Shown here one piece after another: positions 53,929 to 61,246 of a stretch of 64,000 bases of DNA. Every line of letters begins with the position of its first letter. Within the stretch, counting starts at the first letter, position 1. Source of the DNA: Acidobacteriota bacterium (GTDB lineage: Bacteria; Acidobacteriota; Blastocatellia; Pyrinomonadales; Pyrinomonadaceae); the NCBI GenBank assembly GCA_003222975.1, contig QHXN01000009.1:62001-126000 (forward strand), written 5' to 3'. Below the pieces are notes generated by a model. That model made no database searches and was not told the origin of the DNA. It was given only the letters and a program-made list of their open reading frames with translations. A program made the translations under genes and the position numbers.

Positions 53929-55908
53929 ATGCCCTCCGATAAATCGAAACTGCTCGTCCCCCTCTCGGCCTTCTTGGTCTTGACGGCGGCGGGCGCGTCC
54001 GTTTACCTGATAAGCCTTTTCGCCGACGGCGGGAACTTTCTCTGGTGGTGCGGCGGACTGCTTTTGTCGGCGGGCCTTCTGTTTTGCGCGCTCCTCTTCT
54101 TCTTCTCACGCTTCCACGAGCGGCGCTTCGAGGAGGCGCGGCGCGCGGGCGACGAAGCTTTGCGGCGCGCGCGGGAGGTCGCAGACCTGCACGCGCAGAC
54201 AATCGAGTCCCTCGCCATCGCGATTGACGCGAAGGATCAGACCTCGCAGGGCCATGTCCGCCGGACGCGCGTCTATGCCGCCGAACTCGGCAAGCTCTTG
54301 GGCGTCAGCCCGGCAGAACTCGAAGCGCTGAAGGCGGGCGCGCTCCTGCACGACATCGGCAAGCTCGCCGTGCCCGATTACATCCTCAACAAGCCGGGCC
54401 GCCTGACCGCAGCCGAGTTCGAGAAGATGAAGGTTCACGCCCAGGTCGGCGGCAGTATCATCCGCCGCGTCAACTTCCCTTACCCGGTCGAGGAGATCGT
54501 CCGCTTCCACCACGAACGTTGGGACGGCGCGGGCTACCCCGCGGGACTGAAGGGCGAGCAGATTCCGCTCGTGGCGCGCATCATCTCGGTCGTTGACTTT
54601 TACGACTCGACCCGCTGCGACCGCCCCTACCGCGCCGGCATGAGCCGCGAGGAGTCGCTGGCGCTTCTGCGTCGGATGGCGGGCAAGGCTTTCGACCCCT
54701 TGGCCGTCCGGGTGTTCGTCGAGCACATAGACCGCTTCGACAGCCTGTTGTCGCCGCAGGACATCGGCGAACAAGTGCAGCCGGCGAAGGAGACCGCCGC
54801 GGGCGAGACACTACAAAACAGAGACGCCGCCGCTGACGAGCGCACCGCCGACAACTCGTCCGGCTTCCGCTCGATTGCCGACGCGCAGCGCGAGGTCTTC
54901 GCCCTACACGAGTTCGCGCAGGCCGTCGGCGCGTCGCTGAACCTACAGGACACCGCCGCGCTCGTCGCGGCGAGGCTGCGCGCGATTGTGCCCTTCGACA
55001 CCTGCGTCATCTTCGCCGTCGAGGAGAGGACGGGACGCGCCGCGCCGGTTCAGGCCGCGGGCGAGAACGCGGAGTTCTTCGCGCGCCGCTCAGTCCCTGT
55101 CGGCGACGGGATAACCGGCTGGGTCATCGCCAACGCGCGCCCGATGTGCGCCGCCCACCCGGAGTTGGACATGCGCGGCGTGCCCGACGAGATCGCTTCG
55201 GGCGTCCGCGGCGTCCTCTCCGCGCCGCTCGTCCGCGAGGACGGCGCGTTCGGCGCGATCACGCTCTACTCGAAGACGGACGCGGCGTACACCGCCGATC
55301 AGTTGCGCCTGCTCGAATCGGTCTGCCTCCACGCTTCGAGCGCGCTCGGCAACGCCCTCACGCATGAGCGGACGAAGGAGAGCGCGCTCACCGACACGGT
55401 CACGGAACTCCCGAACGCGCGCGCCCTGCGCCTCCTGCTCGACCAGCGCGTCGCCGAGTGCCAGCGCACGGGGCGTGGGCCTCTGGCCCTGCTCAGCGTT
55501 GACCTGGACGACTTCCGCCTGGTCAATGAAGAGCTGGGCCACGGCGTCGGCGACCGCCTGCTCGCGTCGGTGGCGACGGTCATCAGAGGCCAGCTCCGGC
55601 AGATGGACATGCTCTCGCGCTACGCGGGCGACGAGTTCGTCGCCGTCCTGCCGTCGGCGACCGACGTGGAAGCCGCGGCTGTGGCCGAGCGCGTGCGCGC
55701 GGCGGTCGAGTCGCACAAGTTCCGCGTGAAGACCGGGCGCGCGGTGCAGGTCACAATCAGCGTCGGCGTCGGCTGCTACCCCGAAGCGGGCGAGACCGCC
55801 GACGACCTTCTTCTCGCGGCGACGCAGAACATGCAGCGCAACAAGCACGCCCGGAAAATCTCGCACGGCTCCTCCCCGTCCGTCGTCTCCATAGACGCTT
55901 ACAGGTGA
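53929..55908 (+). CDS. HD-GYP, GAF and GGDEF three-domain cyclic-di-GMP protein
   Basis: The 659-residue protein has two N-terminal membrane helices (LLVPLSAFLVLTAAGASVYL and a second at about residues 30-60), a short coiled linker, an HD-GYP phosphodiesterase domain (GALLHDIGKLAVPDYILNK near residue 140; FHHERWDGAGYPAGLKGEQI near 195), a GAF domain (about 320-470) and a C-terminal GGDEF domain (LLSVDLDDFRLVNEELGHGV, then RYAGDEFVAVLPSA near 565). The cyclase signature is AGDEF rather than GGDEF, which may still be active or may bind GTP and control the HD-GYP part. ATG 53929 follows an AT-rich leader with a promoter at 53790; an intrinsic terminator follows. Confidence 0.92.
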   Translation: MPSDKSKLLVPLSAFLVLTAAGASVYLISLFADGGNFLWWCGGLLLSAGLLFCALLFFFSRFHERRFEEARRAGDEALRRAREVADLHAQTIESLAIAIDAKDQTSQGHVRRTRVYAAELGKLLGVSPAELEALKAGALLHDIGKLAVPDYILNKPGRLTAAEFEKMKVHAQVGGSIIRRVNFPYPVEEIVRFHHERWDGAGYPAGLKGEQIPLVARIISVVDFYDSTRCDRPYRAGMSREESLALLRRMAGKAFDPLAVRVFVEHIDRFDSLLSPQDIGEQVQPAKETAAGETLQNRDAAADERTADNSSGFRSIADAQREVFALHEFAQAVGASLNLQDTAALVAARLRAIVPFDTCVIFAVEERTGRAAPVQAAGENAEFFARRSVPVGDGITGWVIANARPMCAAHPELDMRGVPDEIASGVRGVLSAPLVREDGAFGAITLYSKTDAAYTADQLRLLESVCLHASSALGNALTHERTKESALTDTVTELPNARALRLLLDQRVAECQRTGRGPLALLSVDLDDFRLVNEELGHGVGDRLLASVATVIRGQLRQMDMLSRYAGDEFVAVLPSATDVEAAAVAERVRAAVESHKFRVKTGRAVQVTISVGVGCYPEAGETADDLLLAATQNMQRNKHARKISHGSSPSVVSIDAYR

Positions 55909-55947
55909 CGAGGCCGGGCACGGCTCTCTCGTAAAAAAATCCTCTTC

Positions 55948-55986
55948 GGCGCGCGGCTGCTGGCTCACGCAACCGCGCGCCGTTTT
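55948..55986 (+). terminator. Intrinsic terminator after the HD-GYP/GGDEF gene
   Basis: GGCGCGCGG (55948-55956) and CCGCGCGCC (55973-55981) form a perfect 9-bp stem with a 16-base loop, followed by GTTTTGT, 40 bases after the stop codon. Confidence 0.7.
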
Positions 55987-56006
55987 GTCTCTCCTGTTGC
56001 GCGTTT

Positions 56007-56035
56007 TTGCCGCGGGCGTCGAACTCGCGTATAAT
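56007..56035 (+). promoter_or_regulatory. sigma-70-type promoter for the pdh operon
   Basis: TTGCCG (56007-56012) and a perfect TATAAT (56030-56035) are 17 bases apart. It leaves a leader of about 100 bases before the pdhA ATG at 56144. Confidence 0.7.
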
Positions 56036-56143
56036 CCACCGCGTCACAACTGAGCACAGCAATTCGCCGGACGCCACACGCCGCCGCCCCTGTGCGTGCG
56101 GCGTCACCGGGACGCGCACGCCAGGCGCGCAAAGATTTTCATT

Positions 56144-57271
56144 ATGAGTGAACTCAAAGTCATCCCGATGAAGCCGCGCACGCAGTCGGACAGCTCTTCG
56201 AGCAGCACCGGCGTCGTGGAGCGCGACGACACAGACCGCATAGACGCCACCGAGTTGCGCGAGGAGCACGAGCAGCGCCGGCAAGAGCAGCACAGGCACA
56301 TCGAAGAGGTTGACAACGAGACGCTGCTGCGCATGCTCTACCAGATGGTTCTCATCCGCCGCTTCGAGGAGAAGGCCGCCGAAGCCTACACGCTCGGCAA
56401 GATCGGAGGCTTCTGCCACCTCTACATCGGGCAGGAGGCCGTCGCCGTCGGCTCCGTCTCGGCCATACGCCCCGACGACTACGTGCTCACGAGCTACCGC
56501 GACCACGGCCACGCGCTCGTCATGGGGACTTCGCCAGACGAGGTGATGGCGGAGCTGTTCGGCAAGGCTGGCGGCTGCTCGGCGGGCAAAGGCGGCTCGA
56601 TGCACCTCTTCGACGCGGACAAGAATTTCCTCGGCGGCCACGCCATCGTCGGCGGTCAAATCCCGCTCGCGACGGGCGTCGCCTTCGCGTCGAAGTACCG
56701 CGGCACGGATCAGGTCACGCTCTGCTATTTCGGCGAGGCGGCGGTCAACCAGGGCGCGTTCCACGAGTCTCTGAACATGGCGCAGCTCTGGAAGCTGCCC
56801 TGCATCTACGTCTGCGAGAACAACCAGTACGGCATGGGCACTTCGCTGAAGCGCGCGATGTCGCAATCGGACGTGTCGCAGAAGGCCTGCGCCTACGGCC
56901 TGGCCTCCGAGTTCGTTGACGGCATGGATGTGCTCGCCGTGCGCGCCGCGACCGAGCGCGCCATCGCGCGCGCGCGCAAGGACAGCTTGCCCTCGCTCCT
57001 CGAAGTGCGCACCTACCGCTTCATGGGCCACTCGATGTCCGACCCCGGCCACTACCGCACCCGCGCCGAGATCGAGCGCTACCAGGAGCGCGACCCGATC
57101 AAGGTCTTCAGCAGCAACCTCCGCGAGAAGCGCGTGCTTGACGACGCGGGCCTCAAGGAGATCGAAGACCGCGTCCGCACGGAGGTCGAGCGCGCCGTCA
57201 AGTTCGCCGACTCAAGCCCGGAGCCGGCGCGCGAAGAGCTTTACACGGACATCTACGCGACAAAGCCGTAA
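56144..57271 (+). CDS. pdhA: Pyruvate dehydrogenase E1 component, alpha subunit
   Basis: The alpha chain of the thiamine-diphosphate-dependent E1 decarboxylates pyruvate. Blocks are MLYQMVLIRRFEEKAAEAYT, GGFCHLYIGQEAVAVGS, TSYRDHGHAL, KGGSMHLFDADKNFLGGHAI and ENNQYGMGTS. The cofactor motif usually read GDGAxNQG is GEAAVNQG here, with Glu and Ala at the second and third positions. The N-terminal 60 residues are acidic and disordered. ATG 56144 gives 375 residues. The stop codon lies in a 35-bp perfect hairpin that separates it from pdhB. Branched-chain E1 is an alternative, but the three-gene order and E2 fit pyruvate dehydrogenase. Confidence 0.92.
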   Translation: MSELKVIPMKPRTQSDSSSSSTGVVERDDTDRIDATELREEHEQRRQEQHRHIEEVDNETLLRMLYQMVLIRRFEEKAAEAYTLGKIGGFCHLYIGQEAVAVGSVSAIRPDDYVLTSYRDHGHALVMGTSPDEVMAELFGKAGGCSAGKGGSMHLFDADKNFLGGHAIVGGQIPLATGVAFASKYRGTDQVTLCYFGEAAVNQGAFHESLNMAQLWKLPCIYVCENNQYGMGTSLKRAMSQSDVSQKACAYGLASEFVDGMDVLAVRAATERAIARARKDSLPSLLEVRTYRFMGHSMSDPGHYRTRAEIERYQERDPIKVFSSNLREKRVLDDAGLKEIEDRVRTEVERAVKFADSSPEPAREELYTDIYATKP

Positions 57272-57342
57272 ACCGTGAACCGTAAACCGTGACAAGAGGA
57301 AGCCAGTTTCCTCTTGTCACGGTTTACGGTTCACGGTTTACG
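57267..57342. repeat. Heptad-unit inverted repeat H: perfect 35-bp hairpin between pdhA and pdhB
   Basis: Arms 57267-57301 and 57308-57342 are exact complements around a 6-base loop. The outer 28 bases are four heptads of the type CGTAAAC/CGTGAAC; the inner part is GACAAGAGGAA. It overlaps the pdhA stop codon and ends 20 bases before the pdhB ATG. No T-run follows. Confidence 0.95.
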
Positions 57343-57361
57343 CAAACCGGAGGTTTGCCGA

Positions 57362-58342
57362 ATGGCAGTGATAACCATGCGCGAGGCGCTCAACCAGGCG
57401 ATGCGCGAGGAGATGCAGCGCGACGGGGGCGTCTTCCTGATGGGCGAGGAGGTCGCGGCCTATCAGGGCGCGTACAAAGTCTCGAAGGGTCTGCTCGAAG
57501 AATTCGGCGAGAAGCGCGTGATAGATTCGCCGATCACGGAGCTGGGGTTTGCGGGCCTCGGCGTCGGCGCGGCGATGGCGGGCCTGCGACCGATCATCGA
57601 GTTCATGACCTTCAACTTCTCCATCCTCGCCACCGACCAGATCATCAACTCGGCGGCGAAGATGCGCTACATGTCGGGCGGACAGTTCAAAATCCCCATC
57701 GTCTTTCGCGGGCCGAACGGCTCGGCCTTCCAGGTCTCCTCGCAGCACTCGCAGGCGCTCGAATCCTGGTACGCCCACTTCCCCGGCCTCAAGGTCGTGA
57801 TGCCTTCGACGCCTGCGGACGCCAAAGGACTTCTGAAGAGCGCCATACGCGACGACGACCCCGTCATCTTCCTCGAACAGGAGCGCATGTACGGCAACAA
57901 GGGCGAAGTCCCCGACGCGGAAGATTTCCTCGTCCCGCTCGGCCAGGCCGACGTGAAGCGCGAGGGCACGGACGCGACCATCGTCGCGCGCTCGATGACC
58001 GTGCCGCTCGCTTTGAAAGCCGCCGAGGAGTTGGAGAAGCAGGGCGTCTCGGTCGAGGTCATTGACCCGCGCACCATCCGCCCGCTCGACATCGAGACGA
58101 TCATCAGTTCGGTGAAGAAGACGAACCGCGTCGTCATCGCGGAGGAGTCGCACGCCTTCTGCGGCGTGGCCGCCGAGATCAGCGCGCAGATCATGGAGCG
58201 CGCCTTCGACTACCTGGACGCCCCCGTCCGTCGTGTCTCCGGCGCGGACGCGCCCATGCCCTACGCCAAGAACCTTGAGCGGCTCGCGCTCCCAGACGTG
58301 GAGCGCATCGTCAAAGCCGTGCGCGAAGTGGCGTACTTGTAA
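57362..58342 (+). CDS. pdhB: Pyruvate dehydrogenase E1 component, beta subunit
   Basis: The 326-residue beta chain has [80 protein letters not shown] and the C-terminal [17 protein letters not shown] and [17 protein letters not shown], the transketolase C domain. ATG 57362 follows GGAGG by 7 to 8 bases, which decides the start. It sits between two heptad-unit hairpins (H upstream, I downstream) in the pdhABC operon. Confidence 0.95.
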   Translation: MAVITMREALNQAMREEMQRDGGVFLMGEEVAAYQGAYKVSKGLLEEFGEKRVIDSPITELGFAGLGVGAAMAGLRPIIEFMTFNFSILATDQIINSAAKMRYMSGGQFKIPIVFRGPNGSAFQVSSQHSQALESWYAHFPGLKVVMPSTPADAKGLLKSAIRDDDPVIFLEQERMYGNKGEVPDAEDFLVPLGQADVKREGTDATIVARSMTVPLALKAAEELEKQGVSVEVIDPRTIRPLDIETIISSVKKTNRVVIAEESHAFCGVAAEISAQIMERAFDYLDAPVRRVSGADAPMPYAKNLERLALPDVERIVKAVREVAYL

Positions 58343-58469
58343 GTAGTCAGTAGCCAGTAGCCAGTAGCCAGTAGGAAAGCAACTTCTCTCCTTCTGCTTG
58401 CTGGCAATAACCATTCGACTGACGAGGCGCTCAAAACTACTGGCTACTGACTACTGGCTACTGACTACT
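58342..58469. repeat. Heptad-unit inverted repeat I (AGTAGCC units) between pdhB and pdhC
   Basis: Arms 58342-58374 and 58437-58469 pair at 32 of 33 positions across a 62-base loop. The arms are AGTAGTC-AGTAGCC-AGTAGCC-AGTAGCC-type heptads. The left arm starts on the last base of the pdhB stop codon and the right arm ends 10 bases before the pdhC ATG. Confidence 0.95.
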
Positions 58470-58479
58470 GAGGTGAAGA

Positions 58480-59952
58480 ATGGCAACGCAAGTCGTGATG
58501 CCGAAGCTGTCGCCGACGATGGAGGAGGGGCAGCTCTCGCGCTGGCTAAAGAAAGAGGGCGACAAGGTGAGCGTCGGCGAGCCTCTGGCCGAGGTGGACA
58601 CCGACAAGGCGACGATGGAGGCGCAGGCGCTCGCCGAGGGCGTGCTCCGGAAGATTCTTGTCAAAGAGGGCGAGACAGTTCCCTTGGGCGCGATCATCGC
58701 CATCATCGGCCAGCCCGACGAAGACATCTCCGGCATCGTCTCCGAAGCCGCGTCCGGCGCGGCGCAAGCCGGGAAGAAAGAGCGAATCGAAGACTCGACG
58801 GAAGGCCGCGCCTACGGAGCGCCGGACGAGTTGGCGGGCGTCGTCCCCGGCGGCGACCGCACGCGGGCCACGGTCGAAGGGCAGCCGCTCAAGGGCGACG
58901 TGGGCGGCGCTCCGTCCGCGCCGCAGGCGGGCGCTCCAGGCGCGGGCAAAGCTGCACAGCCCGCCGCGGCTCAGCCGCAGGCCGGCGCGGAGCCGGCGGG
59001 CAACGGTAGGCGTGCGCAGACGGGACGCCTCATCGTCTCGCCCATCGCGGCGCGCATGGCCGCCGAGGCGGGCATCAAACTCGACAACCTCGCGGGGAGC
59101 GGCCCCGGCGGTCGCATCGTGAAGCGCGACATCGAGGAGGCGTTGAAGGCGGCACAGCAGCAACCTCAACCCGCCGCGCCGCAAGTCGAGGCGCGCGCCG
59201 CGCAAGCGCCCGCACAGCCGCCGCCGCCCGCCGCCGCGCCGTCGTTCACGCCAACAGTCGAAGGCGCTGCGCCTTATCACGAAGAGCCTGTGACGACGAT
59301 GCGGGCGACGATTGCGCGACGCCTCGTCACCTCCATCGGCCCCGTCCCGCACTTCTTCCTGACGACCGAGATCGAGATGGACAGGGCGGCGGAGGTGCGC
59401 CGCCAGTTGAACGAACTCGATCCCGAAAACAAGATCAGTCTCAACGACCTCATCATCAAAGTCGCGGCGGTCGCGCTCATGCAGCACCCTTCGGTCAATG
59501 CCTCCTTCCAGGAGAAGACGCTTCGCTACTTCGAGCGCGCCGACATCGGCGTCGCCGTCGCCATCGAGGACGGGCTGATAACGCCCGTGGTGCGCGGGGC
59601 GAACTCGAAGTCGGTCGGCCAGATCGCCCGCGAGGTGCGCGGGCTGGCCGAGCGCGCGCGCAGCCGCAAGCTCAAGCCCGAAGAGTACACCGGCGCGACC
59701 TTCTCCATCAGCAACCTCGGCATGTTCGGCATAGACGAGTTCACGGCGGTCATCAACCCGCCGGAGGCCGCCATCCTCGCCGTCGGCGCGATGACGCCCC
59801 GCGCGGTCGTCCGCGACGGCGAGGTCGTCGTCCGCCAACTGATGCGCGTCACGATGTCCTGCGACCACCGCGTCGTTGACGGCGCGACCGGCTCGAAGTT
59901 CCTCCAGACCTTCAAGAAGATTCTGGAGAACCCGCTCTACCTGCTCGCTTAA
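58480..59952 (+). CDS. pdhC: Dihydrolipoamide acetyltransferase, E2 of pyruvate dehydrogenase
   Basis: The 490-residue E2 has a lipoyl domain (VVMPKLSPTMEEGQLSRWLK, lipoylated Lys43 in VDTDKATMEA), a long Ala/Pro/Gln-rich linker, a peripheral-subunit-binding domain (SPIAARMAAEAGIKLDNLAG then SGPGGRIVKRDIEEAL), a second Ala/Pro linker and the catalytic acyltransferase domain with the C-terminal VTMSCDHRVVDGATGSKF, containing the His of the active site. One lipoyl domain only. ATG 58480 has AGGTGAAG upstream. It completes pdhABC; E3 (lipoamide dehydrogenase) is not in the window. Confidence 0.95.
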   Translation: MATQVVMPKLSPTMEEGQLSRWLKKEGDKVSVGEPLAEVDTDKATMEAQALAEGVLRKILVKEGETVPLGAIIAIIGQPDEDISGIVSEAASGAAQAGKKERIEDSTEGRAYGAPDELAGVVPGGDRTRATVEGQPLKGDVGGAPSAPQAGAPGAGKAAQPAAAQPQAGAEPAGNGRRAQTGRLIVSPIAARMAAEAGIKLDNLAGSGPGGRIVKRDIEEALKAAQQQPQPAAPQVEARAAQAPAQPPPPAAAPSFTPTVEGAAPYHEEPVTTMRATIARRLVTSIGPVPHFFLTTEIEMDRAAEVRRQLNELDPENKISLNDLIIKVAAVALMQHPSVNASFQEKTLRYFERADIGVAVAIEDGLITPVVRGANSKSVGQIAREVRGLAERARSRKLKPEEYTGATFSISNLGMFGIDEFTAVINPPEAAILAVGAMTPRAVVRDGEVVVRQLMRVTMSCDHRVVDGATGSKFLQTFKKILENPLYLLA

Positions 59953-59973
59953 ATCTTGTTCACGGGGAAGACG

Positions 59974-60174
59974 ATGAGCACGAACAAACCGGAAGAGACG
60001 CCCGCCAACGTCACCACAGACGCCGAGAGCCAGGAATACGGCGCGCAGCACGGCCAAACCGTCGAGGGCCAGGACACAGGCTCGTCCGCGCCCGACGCGA
60101 GCGCCCCGCAAGAAGGCGAAGGCCCGGCGGAGACCGGCGAGGGCACGGGAGCGCGTGCCGGCTCGTACAGTTAA
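59974..60174 (+). CDS. Small acidic, disordered protein, 66 residues
   Basis: ATG 59974 is preceded by GGGGAAG with 3 bases between. The product MSTNKPEETPANVTTDAESQ and onward is rich in Glu, Thr, Gly, Ala and Pro, with no hydrophobic segment and no recognisable family. It lies 21 bases after pdhC on the same strand and overlaps the longest frame of the EamA transporter. Composition shows that codon bias is that of a real gene, but low complexity makes a non-coding origin possible. Confidence 0.5.
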   Translation: MSTNKPEETPANVTTDAESQEYGAQHGQTVEGQDTGSSAPDASAPQEGEGPAETGEGTGARAGSYS

Positions 60175-60211
60175 AGCGCCCCTCCGCGGTTTGAAATTTC
60201 CGGGTCGAGAG

Positions 60212-61159
60212 TTGAGCAGAGCGGTCGCGAACAGGAAGAACGGGATTGAGCCGCACCTCGCGCTCGTCGCGGTGCAGATCATCTTCGGCACGTGGCCCAT
60301 CGTCGGCAAGGTGGCGCTGCGCGCCCTGCCGAGCACCGGCCTCGTCGCCATCCGCGTCGCGGGCGCTGCCGCGGCCTTCTTTCTCCTGCTGAGGCTGCGT
60401 GGCCGTCTCGTCATCCCACGCCGCAGCGACCTCGCCCGCCTCGCCCTCTACAGCCTGCTCGGCGTCGTCCTCAACCAGTTCCTTTACGTCAAAGGTCTCG
60501 CGCTCTCGACCGCCGTCAACGCGGCGCTCCTGAGCACGACCATCCCCGTCTTCACGTTGCTCGTCAGTACGTTCCTCGGTTACGAGAAGTTCACGACGCG
60601 CGCCGCCGTCGGAACTCTCGTCGCCGCCGCCGGTGTCGTCTATCTGATTGATCCCTTGCGCGCGGACTTCTCAGGCGACAAGACCATCGGCAACTTCCTG
60701 CTCGTCGCCAACACCGTGGCCTACGGAGCATACATCGCCGTCTCGCAGGACGTGTTCCGGCGCTACGGCGCGCTCGCGGCGATGACCTGGGTCTTCCTCT
60801 TCGGCTGCCTGGCCTGCGTGCCCGTCGGCGGCTATTACCTCTCGCAAGTCCCGCCGCAGCCGTTGGGCTGGACGATCTGGCTCGCGGTCGCCTACATCAT
60901 CCTCGTCCCCACGGTCGGCGCTTACTACCTCAACGCGTGGGCGCTCGAACGCGTCGCGCCGAGCACAGTCGCGGTTTACATCTACCTCCAGCCGCTCGTC
61001 GCCTTCGCCGTCGCGCCGCTCGTCCTCGGCGCGTCGGAGCGCTGGGGCATGCGCAACTGGGTCGCGGCGGCCTTTATCTTCGCAGGCGTCGCCATCGTCA
61101 CGTTACGCTCGCGCAGTCGTGTGATGGAAGAGGTCGCCGAGCACCCTGACGCGCTCTAA
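60212..61159 (+). CDS. EamA/DMT-family membrane transporter
   Basis: The protein has ten predicted membrane helices in two EamA repeats: ALVAVQIIFGTWPIVGKVAL, GLVAIRVAGAAAAFFLLL, YSLLGVVLNQFLYVKGLALS, TTIPVFTLLVSTFLGYEKFT in the first and YGAYIAVSQDVFRRYG, AYIILVPTVGAYYLNAWALE, TVAVYIYLQPLVAFAVAPLV in the second. The family exports amino acids or other small molecules; substrate unknown. TTG 60212 (MSRAVANRKNG) is the chosen start; the frame is open from GTG 60155, which would overlap the small acidic gene. A heptad-unit hairpin follows directly after the stop codon. Confidence 0.85.
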   Translation: MSRAVANRKNGIEPHLALVAVQIIFGTWPIVGKVALRALPSTGLVAIRVAGAAAAFFLLLRLRGRLVIPRRSDLARLALYSLLGVVLNQFLYVKGLALSTAVNAALLSTTIPVFTLLVSTFLGYEKFTTRAAVGTLVAAAGVVYLIDPLRADFSGDKTIGNFLLVANTVAYGAYIAVSQDVFRRYGALAAMTWVFLFGCLACVPVGGYYLSQVPPQPLGWTIWLAVAYIILVPTVGAYYLNAWALERVAPSTVAVYIYLQPLVAFAVAPLVLGASERWGMRNWVAAAFIFAGVAIVTLRSRSRVMEEVAEHPDAL

Positions 61160-61160
61160 G

Positions 61161-61245
61161 GAAATGATGAATGCGGAGTGCTGAGTGATGAATGAAAGAC
61201 CGCTTGCTCGCCATTCATCATTCAGCATTCCGCATTCATCATTTC
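61161..61245. repeat. Heptad-unit inverted repeat J (GATGAAT/GCTGAGT units)
   Basis: Arms 61161-61194 and 61212-61245 pair at 32 of 34 positions (both mismatches would be G-T in RNA) around a 17-base loop. Arms are GATGAAT-GCGGAGT-GCTGAGT-GATGAAT heptads. It fills the gap between the convergent EamA gene and the second mutS. Confidence 0.95.
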
Positions 61246-61246
61246 T

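Noticed and set aside
21779-61245. Heptad-unit hairpins as CRISPR arrays or ordinary terminators
   Set aside because: There are no spaced identical repeats with unique spacers, and the long arms are not followed by T-runs; several lie between co-directional genes of one operon.
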